Both the position numbers and the translations under genes were made by a program. From Acidobacteriaceae bacterium (lineage in GTDB: Bacteria > Acidobacteriota > Terriglobia > Terriglobales > Acidobacteriaceae): a stretch of DNA of 64,000 nucleotides. Shown here piece by piece: positions 43,233 through 51,920 of the stretch (position 1 is its first letter; each line of letters opens with the position of its first letter). Where the stretch lies: assembly GCA_035944135.1 (NCBI GenBank), contig DASZBM010000010.1, forward strand, positions 894,985 through 958,984, written 5' to 3'. The notes beneath the pieces are model-generated. The model was given only the letters and a program-made list of their open reading frames with translations. It did not search any database and was not told where the DNA came from.

Positions 43233-46200
43233 TTATCGCGTTGACACCAGTTCCTGCTCCGCCGGCGCCTTTGCTGCTCTCTTCTTCGTGGCCCGTTTCG
43301 CCGGTGCAGCCTCCGGTTTCTTCTTCGACGGCGTTGGCACTCCAGTCTTCTTTTCCGGCGCAGCACGCTTCGCTTTCGGCGTCTTTTTCGCCAGATCCGG
43401 AAGCTCCGTTGGCGGCAGCGTCACTCTGCCATGTTCATTCTCCGCGCCCTCATAGTAGCGCGCCAGGAACTGCCCCGTATGTGACTCTTTCGTCATAGCG
43501 ACGACCTCCGGCGGCCCCTGCGCAACAATCTTTCCGCCGCCCTCGCCACCCTCCGGTCCCAGGTCGATCAGATAGTCGGCATTCCGAATAATGTCCAGAT
43601 TGTGCTCGATAATGATGACCGTATTGCCAAGGTCCGTCAGTCGGTGCAGCACCTCCAGCAGCCGCCGCACGTCGTCAAAGTGCAACCCCGTCGTCGGTTC
43701 ATCCAGCAGATACAGCGTCTTGCCTGTCTGCCGTTTGCTCAGCTCTTTGGCCAGCTTCATCCGCTGGGCTTCGCCACCGGACAACGTGGTCGCCGATTGC
43801 CCCAGGTGCACATAGCCAAGCCCGACATCCACCAGCGTTTGCAGCTTCTGATTCACCGCCGGAATGTCCTTCAGAATCGGCAGCGCATCCTCAATCGGCA
43901 GATCCAGAATGTCCGCGATGGAGTAGCCGTTGAACTTAACGCTCAGCGTCTCCTGGTTGTAGCGCCGCCCGTTGCACACATCGCAAAGGACATACACATC
44001 CGGCAGAAAGTTCATCTCAATCCGGCGCTGTCCTTCGCCCTGGCACGCCTCACACCGTCCGCCCTGCACGTTGAAACTGAACCGCCCCGGCTTATACCCG
44101 CGCTCGCGCGACTCCGGCAGCATCGCAAACAGATCGCGAATCGCCGTGAACACACCTGTATACGTCGCAGGATTGGACCGCGGCGTTCGGCCAATCGGCG
44201 ACTGATCGATCTGGATCACCTTATCCAGCTGCTCGATACCGTGGATCGCCTTGTGCTCGCCCGGGTCCTCACGCGAGCCGTACAGCTCCTTCGCCAGCGC
44301 GCGATACAAAATGTCGTTCACCAGCGTCGACTTGCCCGACCCGCTGACACCCGTCACCACCGTCATCACGCCGAGAGGGAAGTGCGCGTCAACGTTCTGC
44401 AGATTGTGCGAGCGCGCATCCTGCACCGAAAGCCAGCGTCCCGTCACCGGCCTTGGCGCTGCGCTCGGGCGCGTCACAATATCGATCTCGCCCGAAAGAT
44501 ACTTGCCGGTCACGGACGCCGGATTCGCCATGATCTCCGCAGGCGTTCCCGCGGCGATCAGCTCTCCGCCGTTCTTTCCTGCGCCCGGCCCCAGGTCGAG
44601 CACATAATCCGCCTTGCGAATCGTGTCCTCATCATGCTCCACAACGAGCACGGTGTTGCCCAGGTTCCGCAAATTCTCGAGTGCCGTAATCAACCGCTGA
44701 TTGTCGCGCTGGTGCAGCCCAATCGAAGGCTCATCCAGCACATACAACACACCTCGGAGGCGCGATCCAATCTGCGTGGCTAAGCGAATTCTCTGGCCCT
44801 CGCCTCCGCTCAGCGTCGCCGCACTGCGATCCAGCGACAGATACCCAAGCCCCACCGCATTCAAAAATTCCAGCCGCTCGATGATCTCGCGCTGCAGCCG
44901 GTCTGCAATCAACTTGTCGCGCCCGACGAACACCATCGACCGCGCACCCATCATCGCCCGCTCCAGCGACAACGCCGTGAAGTCCGCAATCGAAACCGAT
45001 TTGCGGGAATTCGGCGAACCTATCGGTTCCACATCGCGATCCTCGCGATTCACCGGCGGATGCTCCGCCGCATCCGCAATCGGGATCGTCACCGCCAGCG
45101 ACTCCGGCCGCAGCCTTCGCCCGTGGCAGCGCGGGCACTCCGTCGCCGACATGTACTGCATCATGTACTCGCGATAGCCTTCGGACTTCGTCTCCTCCAG
45201 GGTGTCGCGCAGCCACGGAATAATGCCGTGAAAACCGGTTCTCGCAGCCTCAGGACGCGGCGGACCGTACAGCAACAGCTCCTGGTCAGCCTTCGTCAGC
45301 TCCTGAAACGGCCGCTTCAAATTGATCTTGTACTTGTCCGCCGCCAGCTTGATCAGCCGCACCAGATATTGCGACGCGGAACCCGGCCCCATTGCGCCAT
45401 CGAGCAGCGGTTTCGACCAGTCCGCAATCGTCTTCGCCGGATCGAAGTCATAGATCGACCCCAGCCCGTGGCACTCCGGGCAAGCGCCATATGCCGAGTT
45501 GAAGCTGAAACTCCTCGGCTCCAGTTTCGGCACGTTGATCCCACAGTCCGGGCACGCCATTGACGAGCTGAACAGAGTCTCGTGATACTCCCCACCCGGC
45601 GCCTGCAATCCAATCAGCACCAGCCCATTCGCCAACTGCAGCGCCGTCATCACCGCCGCCTGCAGCCGCCGCGTATCCAGTGGTGCGCGTCCGCTCGCGC
45701 CCGGCTCGCCGGGCACCGGCTTCAAAATGATGCGGTCGACAATCGCCTCGACCGTGTGGTTCTTGCGCTTCTCGAGCCGCATCCCCTCTTCGACCTCGGT
45801 GATCTCGCCATCGATCCGGACGCGGTAGCCCTTCTTGTCCAGCGCCTCCAGCTCCTCGCGAAACTCGCCCTTGCGCCCCCGCACCACCGGCGCCAGCACC
45901 GTAATCCGCTCACCCGGCGATTCGGTCTGGTTGCGCTCCACGATCTGCGCCACAATCTGGTCCGCGCTCTGTCTCGAAATCGGCCGGTGGCAGTTCGGGC
46001 AATGCGGCTGGCCCACGCTCGCCCATAGCAGCCGGAGATAGTCATAAATCTCGGTGATCGTGCCCACGGTCGAACGCGGGCTCCGCGACGTCGTCTTCTG
46101 CTCAATTGAAATCGCTGGGCTCAGGCCCTCAATCGAGTCGACATCCGGCCGCTCCATCTGGTCCAGAAACTGCCGTGCGTACGCCGAGAGCGTCTCCACG

Positions 46201-46364
46201 TACCGGCGCTGGCCTTCCGCATAGATGGTGTCGAACGCAAGTGAGCTCTTGCCCGAACCGGACAGCCCCGTCACCACGGTCAGCGAATTCCGTGGGATCG
46301 ATACCGACACGTCCCGCAGATTGTGCTGCCGGGCGCCGCGCACATGGATGTGAGTGAGACTCAT
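43233..46364 (-). CDS. uvrA: excinuclease ABC subunit A with basic C-terminal tail
   Basis: UvrA is the damage-recognising ABC ATPase of nucleotide excision repair. The 1043-residue product has two nucleotide-binding domains: Walker [10 protein letters not shown] (about 31) and GVSGSGKST, signature motifs LSGGEGQR and LSGGEAQR, plus zinc-binding CxxC pairs (CPDC, CPEC; CEAC, CDVC). The start [16 protein letters not shown] at 46364 matches the family; the in-frame extension to 46556 does not. Beyond the normal end (near [10 protein letters not shown]) runs a tail of about 69 residues dominated by Lys, Ala and Pro ([24 protein letters not shown]), resembling histone H1 tails and probably DNA-binding. 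Confidence 0.95.
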   Translation of the reverse strand: MSLTHIHVRGARQHNLRDVSVSIPRNSLTVVTGLSGSGKSSLAFDTIYAEGQRRYVETLSAYARQFLDQMERPDVDSIEGLSPAISIEQKTTSRSPRSTVGTITEIYDYLRLLWASVGQPHCPNCHRPISRQSADQIVAQIVERNQTESPGERITVLAPVVRGRKGEFREELEALDKKGYRVRIDGEITEVEEGMRLEKRKNHTVEAIVDRIILKPVPGEPGASGRAPLDTRRLQAAVMTALQLANGLVLIGLQAPGGEYHETLFSSSMACPDCGINVPKLEPRSFSFNSAYGACPECHGLGSIYDFDPAKTIADWSKPLLDGAMGPGSASQYLVRLIKLAADKYKINLKRPFQELTKADQELLLYGPPRPEAARTGFHGIIPWLRDTLEETKSEGYREYMMQYMSATECPRCHGRRLRPESLAVTIPIADAAEHPPVNREDRDVEPIGSPNSRKSVSIADFTALSLERAMMGARSMVFVGRDKLIADRLQREIIERLEFLNAVGLGYLSLDRSAATLSGGEGQRIRLATQIGSRLRGVLYVLDEPSIGLHQRDNQRLITALENLRNLGNTVLVVEHDEDTIRKADYVLDLGPGAGKNGGELIAAGTPAEIMANPASVTGKYLSGEIDIVTRPSAAPRPVTGRWLSVQDARSHNLQNVDAHFPLGVMTVVTGVSGSGKSTLVNDILYRALAKELYGSREDPGEHKAIHGIEQLDKVIQIDQSPIGRTPRSNPATYTGVFTAIRDLFAMLPESRERGYKPGRFSFNVQGGRCEACQGEGQRRIEMNFLPDVYVLCDVCNGRRYNQETLSVKFNGYSIADILDLPIEDALPILKDIPAVNQKLQTLVDVGLGYVHLGQSATTLSGGEAQRMKLAKELSKRQTGKTLYLLDEPTTGLHFDDVRRLLEVLHRLTDLGNTVIIIEHNLDIIRNADYLIDLGPEGGEGGGKIVAQGPPEVVAMTKESHTGQFLARYYEGAENEHGRVTLPPTELPDLAKKTPKAKRAAPEKKTGVPTPSKKKPEAAPAKRATKKRAAKAPAEQELVSTR

Positions 46365-46769
46365 AGGCGTGCATTGGCCGTTTCCGGCCATCTTCCTAGG
46401 ATACAAGCTCCGCCGCCCTTCCTCCGATAAGTCACCCGCTCGGCGCCGATCCAGTGGCGCCCTTGCCGTCTTCGCGGGCTTGATCGTCTTTGCTTTTTTG
46501 GTTGTCATCCCCGTAGGGGATCTGCTTTTGTCTTTCTTCCAGGCCGCCACACCCATCCCCGCACATGCCTTTGGTCGTACACGAGTCGCACACGCACGTC
46601 ATAACGCGGTCGGGGAATCGCGGTCGCCAATAGTGGGTGCTAGTTTTCCAGAGACACGGCGAACTGTAAGCCTCAGACTTGTCTGTGGCTGGCACGTCAA
46701 ACGGTTGAACGCCGCAGCGGGCCACCTCACCGCAGGCTTTTTGCGGGGACAGGCTGGAAGGACCTCAAG
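46365..46769. other. gene-free stretch of about 400 bases between uvrA and a small membrane-protein gene
   Basis: No convincing coding region is seen on either strand. It should hold the uvrA promoter (minus) and the promoter of the 52-residue membrane protein (plus). A hairpin-like CCGCA-N8-TGCGG occurs near 46732-46746. No LexA-type box of the GAAC-N4-GTTC kind was found. A -24-like CTGGCACG block (about 46687) lacks the -12 partner of sigma-54 promoters. Confidence 0.5.
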
Positions 46770-46928
46770 ATGCTGATCACGTTGATGTTAGGTTGCGCAA
46801 TTCTTGCTTCGCTGGCGTTCGGCGTCCTTGCGGCCTACGGCGTTTGCCTCGGATTTTTTCACGTTATGGCCGGCCGCACCGCCGCAACCGTGCACACCGC
46901 CGCTGCCCCCGCCAAGGCCGAGATCTAG
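46770..46928 (+). CDS. 52-residue single-pass membrane protein
   Basis: An ATG at 46770 with GGAAGGA 8-14 bases upstream opens a 52-residue frame ending at 46928. The first 38 or so residues are strongly hydrophobic (ILASLAFGVLAAYGVC followed by LGFFHVMAG), then a short Ala/Pro tail AAAPAKAEI. This is a good candidate for a real small protein: clear ribosome site, one membrane segment, and no overlapping gene. It lies upstream of a parS-like site and convergent with the STN-domain gene. No function known to me. Confidence 0.65.
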   Translation: MLITLMLGCAILASLAFGVLAAYGVCLGFFHVMAGRTAATVHTAAAPAKAEI

Positions 46929-46989
46929 CTCCACCAAATCTGAACCTGCATAATCCGCGCGCACATAATCTGCGCCGGCCGCATTTAAC

Positions 46990-47005
46990 TGTTCCACGTG
47001 GAACA
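46990..47005. other. parS-like centromere site (ParB binding)
   Basis: TGTTCCACGTGGAACA is a perfect 16-base palindrome identical to the parS consensus used by Pseudomonas- and Caulobacter-type ParB proteins and one substitution pair from the Bacillus form TGTTTCACGTGAAACA. It sits in the short intergenic gap between two convergent genes, a common place for parS. Chromosomal parS sites cluster near the replication origin, so this window may be origin-proximal. parAB themselves are not in the window. Confidence 0.85.
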
Positions 47006-47022
47006 AAAGGCGAAATCCCACG

Positions 47023-48039
47023 CTACTGCGGCGCTGAGGATCCCTGTGGATTTGCCTGCGGATTTGTCTTCGCTGGCTGTTGCTGCAGTTGTTTCAATTC
47101 CTCGTAAATCTCCTGCGGCGTCTTCGCCCCGCTTGTAGCCGTTGCCGGCGGTGCCGTGTTCGGGTTGCCGTTCGTCGTCTGGCTCGTAAACCCCTCGGTC
47201 GTGCTCCCGGCAGGCGGCGGATTCGGTGCGTCCACAATCCCGCTGACCGGCTGCGCCGTCGAGGGCGTCGGCAACGTATTCACCGGAACCGAGTTCGTGA
47301 CCGGCAGCGTCGATGCGGTTGGCGAAACGTTGTTTGGACTTCCGAGCACATTATTCGCCGGCTGCGGCATGCTCGGTGGAGTTGATGGTGCAGGTGTCGT
47401 GTTCGTCGTCGCGACCGGCTGTGCAGGCTGCGAGGGCTGCGCTGCGCCGGGCAGTGGGAGCTCCGGTTCGGTCTCGGTCACGTCGTAGCTGGCGGAGCCT
47501 GGTCCGGGCGGTGTGGCCCCTCCGCTTCGGGGCGATAACACTAACTGCTCGGGAGTGTGATCCAGCGTTTCCTGCAGCAACATGTTGGTGTTTGTGCCGT
47601 CGAGGAGCGTTTGGAGCACAGTTGCTGCGGGCGCCGGGCCATAACTGCCATAAACGCGCTGATCCGCTACGCCGCCGATGATTTTCATGCCGGTTTGGCG
47701 CGAAATATCGCGCAAAATCTGGTTCAAACTCGAATTATCGGCACGAATTTGCAGCATTCCGTCGGTATAGATCACGCGTGCGCGGTGCCGCTGCTGCTGG
47801 TTCGCTCCACCTGGAGCGGCGGCGATCGGGGGCATCGAACTCTGGTTCAACATCGACGTGGGTGGATTCGCCGGGAGCCTTGAACCCGTTTGCGCGCCTG
47901 CCGCAATCGCAACGCTGCACAGGCCGGCAATCATCCACTTCCACGGCACCGCTGCTCTGTACGCAAACCCCATCGTTCTGCACCACATCGTTCTAATGGG
48001 ACGTGGACTGCGAGGCGGAGGTAGCTCGAAAAGCGGCAT
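47023..48039 (-). CDS. exported STN-domain protein with Pro/Thr-rich tail
   Basis: The 338-residue protein (from ATG 48039; ATGs at 47991 and 47976 also possible) has a signal-type segment (WKWMIAGLCSVAIAAGAQ), then an STN (secretin/TonB short N-terminal) domain of about 70 residues: LQIRADNSSLNQILRDISRQ, TGMKIIGGVADQRVYG, LDGTNTNMLL. The rest is a low-complexity region of Pro, Thr, Asn and Gln ending in PQEIYEELKQLQQQ. No secretin domain follows, so it is a free STN protein. Divergent from a secreted protein gene with about 67 bases between starts; possible co-regulation. Confidence 0.75.
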   Translation of the reverse strand: MPLFELPPPRSPRPIRTMWCRTMGFAYRAAVPWKWMIAGLCSVAIAAGAQTGSRLPANPPTSMLNQSSMPPIAAAPGGANQQQRHRARVIYTDGMLQIRADNSSLNQILRDISRQTGMKIIGGVADQRVYGSYGPAPAATVLQTLLDGTNTNMLLQETLDHTPEQLVLSPRSGGATPPGPGSASYDVTETEPELPLPGAAQPSQPAQPVATTNTTPAPSTPPSMPQPANNVLGSPNNVSPTASTLPVTNSVPVNTLPTPSTAQPVSGIVDAPNPPPAGSTTEGFTSQTTNGNPNTAPPATATSGAKTPQEIYEELKQLQQQPAKTNPQANPQGSSAPQ

Positions 48040-48106
48040 CGCGTTCAGAATACGCTCCGGCTTTGACCATTGGCCCGCTGCTGGACGCAAGGCGGTGTGC
48101 GCCCGT

Positions 48107-49225
48107 ATGCTGAGGCAGCCGAGCGACTTCCTCAGGAGACCTCCTCTGCGCGACGTGCTTAGTAACGGCCCCCGAATTCTTCCGGCTCGTCCTGGAGCCA
48201 CTGGTCTTGGAGCCAATCGTTCCCTTTGTTTGCTGGCCGTTGCGGGTCTCTGCATCGCGTTTCAGGCGTTTGCTCAATCGGAGCCCTCCACCTGCACCAC
48301 GCAGTCCGCGATGTCCGGCGACGTGCGCCAAACCATAGCGAACGACGCGCTGGCGCTCGCAACGGCTGTCAAGGCAAATGATGCCGAGCGCGTGCGCTCG
48401 ATGAGCACGCCTGACATCTCCTCCAACTTCGACACGACTGCTTTCGTGCTCCACCAGACCTCGGCAGCAATCGCCGCCGATACGCTTCGCGTGGCGCAGG
48501 TCTATCGCCTGGATGCCAGCGCTCGCAAGGCAGGGGACAACTCCGAGGCGGACTTCGCCTGCGCGTTGTCGGGCAGTGCGTCCGAGGTGGATTTCGTGAT
48601 CCCGGGACTTCCGCCAGGCATCTACTCCTTCGCGATTGTCGAGGCTGAGGGTGAGCGTCCGTGGCTGCTTCCGGTGCTGCTTGTCCAGCAGGGAAGCGCG
48701 TGGAAGATGGCGGGCTTCTATCCCCACCCGCGTACGGCGGCCGGGCACGACGGCCTGTGGTACTGGACGACGGCGCGGGCGGATGCGAAGGCCGGCAAGA
48801 AGTGGCTGGCGTGGGTGCTCTATGGAGAGGCAGACCAGCTTCTGCGGCCGGCAAACTTTGTGAGCACGACGCACCTCGATCAGCTTCGCAGCGAGCGCCG
48901 CAACAACGCGCCGGGCGAGCTGAGCGATGGCATCAGCGCGGAGAATCCACTGGTGATCAAAGCCAGGGATGGCTCCGAATTTCATCTCACTTCGCTAGGA
49001 AGTGCGGTGACGGACGACGGTAAAGGTGTTGATCTGGTGCTGCGGTATCGCGCTGATTCCGCACTCGGCGGCGATGCGGCGCATGTTCGGAATGTAGCGG
49101 CTGCGTCGGCCCTGCTTACCGCGCATCCTGAGCTCCGCGAAGGCTTCTCCGGTGTTACCGTGTTCGCGGAAGTTACAGGACAGACTCCTTTCGCGACCGA
49201 ACTTAACTTTGCCGAGATTCACTAA
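48107..49225 (+). CDS. secreted protein of unknown function
   Basis: Starting at ATG 48107 (a GTG at 48155 is an alternative) the 372-residue product has a delayed hydrophobic signal segment (LCLLAVAGLCIAFQAFAQ, about 46-63). The mature part begins with a helical ALATAVKANDAERVRS block, resembling NTF2-like or DUF-type periplasmic domains, and has a middle domain with PGIYSFAIVEAEGERPWLLP and WKMAGFYPHPRTAAGHD. I do not recognise the family. Divergent from the STN-domain gene. Conserved small blocks and a clean signal support a real gene. Confidence 0.7.
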   Translation: MLRQPSDFLRRPPLRDVLSNGPRILPARPGATGLGANRSLCLLAVAGLCIAFQAFAQSEPSTCTTQSAMSGDVRQTIANDALALATAVKANDAERVRSMSTPDISSNFDTTAFVLHQTSAAIAADTLRVAQVYRLDASARKAGDNSEADFACALSGSASEVDFVIPGLPPGIYSFAIVEAEGERPWLLPVLLVQQGSAWKMAGFYPHPRTAAGHDGLWYWTTARADAKAGKKWLAWVLYGEADQLLRPANFVSTTHLDQLRSERRNNAPGELSDGISAENPLVIKARDGSEFHLTSLGSAVTDDGKGVDLVLRYRADSALGGDAAHVRNVAAASALLTAHPELREGFSGVTVFAEVTGQTPFATELNFAEIH

Positions 49226-49401
49226 AGCATGTCTCCTGACACCATCGTTCGTCAGAAATCTGCGGAGGTCGTTTTCTTTGAGAGAAAACGCACCGACGGT
49301 ATTCGCCTTGACGGCACCTTCAGGAGAAATGCTCTAGGCGGTACCGTTCTCTAGGGCGTGTTTGCGGCTAATATGCTCAAGAGCGCAATTCGCGTGGAGG
49401 A

Positions 49402-50058
49402 ATGAAAGAAATGGCCAATGCACCAAGATCGCTCGCCGAAGCGATTCGCCAGCGGCGGGCGACGCCCAGCTTCGACGGAGAGCCGATTCCTCCCGGCGAC
49501 CTCCGGCAGATCCTCGAAGCCGGCCTGAATGCTCCGAGTGGGTACAACATGCAGCCATGGCGCTTCATCGTGGTGCAGCACCCGGAGCAGCGGCGACGGC
49601 TGCGGGCGGCGAGCTACAACCAGGCCAAGGTGGAAGAGGCGTCGGCAGTGATTGTGGCTTGCGGAGATCGCGATGGTTGGCGGCGCGACCTGGATGAGAT
49701 GCTGCGGATGGGGCGTGCAGCAGGCATGCCGGAGAGCTATGCAGCGCAGGCCGCGACCAGCGTCCCGGCGTATCTTTCCAGCTTTTCGCACGACCAGATG
49801 ACGGCGTGGCTGAATAAGCAGGTGATGCTGGCATTCACGTCCATGATGCTGATGGCCGAGGTGCTGGGCTATGACACGGCACCGATGGAGGGCTTTGAGC
49901 AGAGCAAGGTGTGCGAGACGCTGCGCCTGCCGATGAGCTACTGGGTCGTGGCTCTGCTCGCCATCGGACATCTCAAAGGACCGGACAAGTTCAACGGCGG
50001 ACGCTTCGATATCGCACACACGGTCTTCGCCGAGGAGTTCGGCAAGCCGTACCGCTAG
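49402..50058 (+). CDS. nitroreductase family protein
   Basis: Nitroreductases are FMN-dependent dimers that reduce nitro compounds, quinones or, in some, other substrates. The 218-residue protein has the FMN-phosphate block IRQRRATPSFDGEPI, the NAPSGYNMQPWRFIVV block that contacts FMN, and a C-terminal VALLAIGHLKGP strand with Arg. The start MKEMANAPRSL follows GTGGAGGAATG-like purine context. The family has broad substrates; none can be assigned. A short direct-repeat tract begins 7 bases after the stop codon. Confidence 0.88.
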   Translation: MKEMANAPRSLAEAIRQRRATPSFDGEPIPPGDLRQILEAGLNAPSGYNMQPWRFIVVQHPEQRRRLRAASYNQAKVEEASAVIVACGDRDGWRRDLDEMLRMGRAAGMPESYAAQAATSVPAYLSSFSHDQMTAWLNKQVMLAFTSMMLMAEVLGYDTAPMEGFEQSKVCETLRLPMSYWVVALLAIGHLKGPDKFNGGRFDIAHTVFAEEFGKPYR

Positions 50059-50065
50059 TGACAAA

Positions 50066-50096
50066 GGGTAGAGGATAACGGGTAGAGGGTAGACGG
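50066..50096. repeat. short direct repeats, GGGTAGAGG type
   Basis: GGGTAGAGGATAAC is followed by GGGTAGAGGGTAGACGG: the nonamer GGGTAGAGG recurs with slight change. It resembles the other simple direct repeats at 7437-7468 and 8092-8125 in being confined to intergenic DNA and in length, though the unit sequence differs. Confidence 0.5.
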
Positions 50097-50177
50097 AGAT
50101 TCCTGCTCGCACGCCGGGGACCTCTGGGTTGTACATTGAATCCAAGAGAGACGCGGAAGAGGAGTTGCGTTACCCCG

Positions 50178-51137
50178 ATGAGAACGCTGGGCCGTATTGT
50201 GCTTGCCGTATTGGTGCTGGCAGTTCTGCTGGCGGTTGCGTTTTTCGTGCGTCCTATCTGGGTCACGAGGCAGGCGACGCATTTCGGCCTGTTCCTGTCG
50301 CATGTGCAGAGCAACTATGTGCTGACACCCGAAGGCCGGGTGCACTACTACGAGGCCGAGCCGCGCATTCCCGGCGGCGGAACTCCGATTGTTCTGGTTC
50401 ATGGTCTCGGCGATCGCGATGAGGCCTGGGCGCCGATGCTGAAGCGCCTGAAGCGTGCCGGCTTCCACGTGTACGCGCCGGATCTGCTCGGCTATGGCCG
50501 CTCTCCGAAGCCGCAGGATGGCGATTACTCCGTCAACGGCGAGACAAAGTTTGTCTATGACTTTATTCAAGCGCTGGGCCTGCAAAAGACCGACGTTGGC
50601 GGCTGGTCGATGGGTGGGTGGATCGCCCTGAAGCTTGCGCTGGATCACCCCGACGTCGTCGACCGGGTTGTGGTCTATGATCCGGCCGGTCTTCGCTTCA
50701 ATATCAGCGAGCCGAGGAAGCTGTTCGAGCCACAGACGACGGATGACGTGCAGCGCCTGTTCTCCGTGATGGAGCCGGATGCGAAGCCGATTCCGAATTA
50801 CGTTCGCCGCGATCTTCTTCGCGCGATCCAGAACATGCAGTGGACGGTCGACAAGAACCTAAGCTCGATGACTGAAAATGACCTTCTCACCAACCGGGTC
50901 TCTTCGTTGTCCGAGCCGCTGCTTATCGTGTGGGGAGCGGACGATAAGCTGATTCCGCTCTCCGTTGGGCAGCAGATGCACCAGCTCGTTCCGTCTTCCG
51001 AACTCGATATTCTTGCGGGTTGCGGCCACCTGGCGCCGAACCGCTGCTCGGCGCGTGCGGCGCAGGCGACGGCGGATTTCCTGAAGGCGAATCCGGTGCC
51101 GACGGGCAGCGTTCGCACGCTGCAGTCGATGCATTAA
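50178..51137 (+). CDS. membrane-anchored alpha/beta hydrolase
   Basis: From ATG 50178 the 319-residue protein begins with a membrane anchor or uncleaved signal (IVLAVLVLAVLLAVAFFV) and continues as an alpha/beta hydrolase: HGLGDRDEAW (oxyanion), GWSMGGWIAL with nucleophile Ser, GADDKLIPL (Asp) and GCGHLAP (His). The core resembles 2-hydroxymuconate-type hydrolases (MhpC/BphD), but substrate is unknown. An upstream in-frame TTG at 50136 is rejected for lack of a ribosome site. Confidence 0.85.
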   Translation: MRTLGRIVLAVLVLAVLLAVAFFVRPIWVTRQATHFGLFLSHVQSNYVLTPEGRVHYYEAEPRIPGGGTPIVLVHGLGDRDEAWAPMLKRLKRAGFHVYAPDLLGYGRSPKPQDGDYSVNGETKFVYDFIQALGLQKTDVGGWSMGGWIALKLALDHPDVVDRVVVYDPAGLRFNISEPRKLFEPQTTDDVQRLFSVMEPDAKPIPNYVRRDLLRAIQNMQWTVDKNLSSMTENDLLTNRVSSLSEPLLIVWGADDKLIPLSVGQQMHQLVPSSELDILAGCGHLAPNRCSARAAQATADFLKANPVPTGSVRTLQSMH

Positions 51138-51186
51138 GACCAGCGAGTCAGCAGGTCAGCGAGGCGCCGACTGGAAGCGTTCGTGG

Positions 51187-51816
51187 CTACTCGGAATGCG
51201 AATCGGCTCCCCAGACGAACGCGTCGGACTGCGGCAGCCCGACGTGCTGCAGCACCCGGTGGACAAAGTTCCGGGCGATGTCGTCGGTGGTTTTGGGCTC
51301 GTTGTAGAAGGTGGGGATCACCGGGAAAATGGTGGCTCCGGCCTCGGCGGCCGCAGCCATGTTGCGGATGTGGATGAGGTTCAGAGGCGTCTCGCGGACA
51401 CAGAGCACCAGCCGCCGCTTCTCCTTGAGGCAGACGTCGGCGGCTCGTTCCACGAGGTTTCCGGCTATCCCGTGGGCGATGCCGGCCAGCGTGCCCATGG
51501 AGCAGGGAAGCACGATCATGGCGTCGCAGGGGTAGGATCCACTGGCGATCGGAGCCCCGATGTCCTCATGCGCATGGTGGACGATCTTGTGCGTGGCCTG
51601 ATCCTTGGACTTTCCTCCAAGTAGCTTGTCTGTCAATGACTTGCGGCCATTGATTCCGGTCTCCTCGGCTAGCACTCGAAGGGCGCCGGGTGAGATAATG
51701 AGGTGTACCCGGCCGACTCGGTCGTCAGCGGCCAAGGCGCGCAGCATCTCAATAGCAAGCACCGAGCCGCTTGCGCCGGTCACGGCTAAAGTCAAAATTC
51801 GCAGAGGTTTGTCCAC
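51187..51816 (-). CDS. ubiX: flavin prenyltransferase UbiX-like
   Basis: UbiX makes prenylated FMN, the cofactor of UbiD-type decarboxylases, from FMN and dimethylallyl phosphate. The 209-residue protein has the FMN-binding VTGASGSVLAIEML (about 13-26), the DIGAPIASGSYPCDAMIVLPCSMGTL region (residues about 85-110), and the KEKRRLVLCVRETPLNLIH block with catalytic Arg and Glu. The length is typical. The start is GTG at 51816. No ubiD partner is in the window. The gene is convergent with the alpha/beta hydrolase gene. Confidence 0.92.
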   Translation of the reverse strand: MDKPLRILTLAVTGASGSVLAIEMLRALAADDRVGRVHLIISPGALRVLAEETGINGRKSLTDKLLGGKSKDQATHKIVHHAHEDIGAPIASGSYPCDAMIVLPCSMGTLAGIAHGIAGNLVERAADVCLKEKRRLVLCVRETPLNLIHIRNMAAAAEAGATIFPVIPTFYNEPKTTDDIARNFVHRVLQHVGLPQSDAFVWGADSHSE

Positions 51817-51920
51817 TTTCTAACCAGTTCCTGCGTCATTATCTACGTCCGGAAGGAGCTTTTGGGCCTTTCTGGAAAAAGTCGCAGCGACATTTGCCTC
51901 GACTTACGGTTAACTTTTTT

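Noticed and set aside
41397..43244. A 615-codon open frame on the plus strand opposite mtnA and the CPBP gene
   Set aside because: It is antisense to two genes with intact catalytic motifs, has an Arg/His-rich composition, and has no family resemblance.
46680..46705. Sigma-54-like promoter ahead of the small membrane-protein gene
   Set aside because: The -24 block CTGGCACG is good, but the -12 GC dinucleotide is missing (GG instead) at the required spacing.
46432..46725. A 97-codon minus-strand Cys-containing frame upstream of uvrA
   Set aside because: It has no ribosome site or consistent codon use, and overlaps the expected uvrA promoter region; the Cys residues do not form a recognisable motif.
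49229..49354. A 41-codon plus-strand frame before the nitroreductase gene
   Set aside because: No ribosome site, no hydrophobic or motif features; it cannot be separated from chance.
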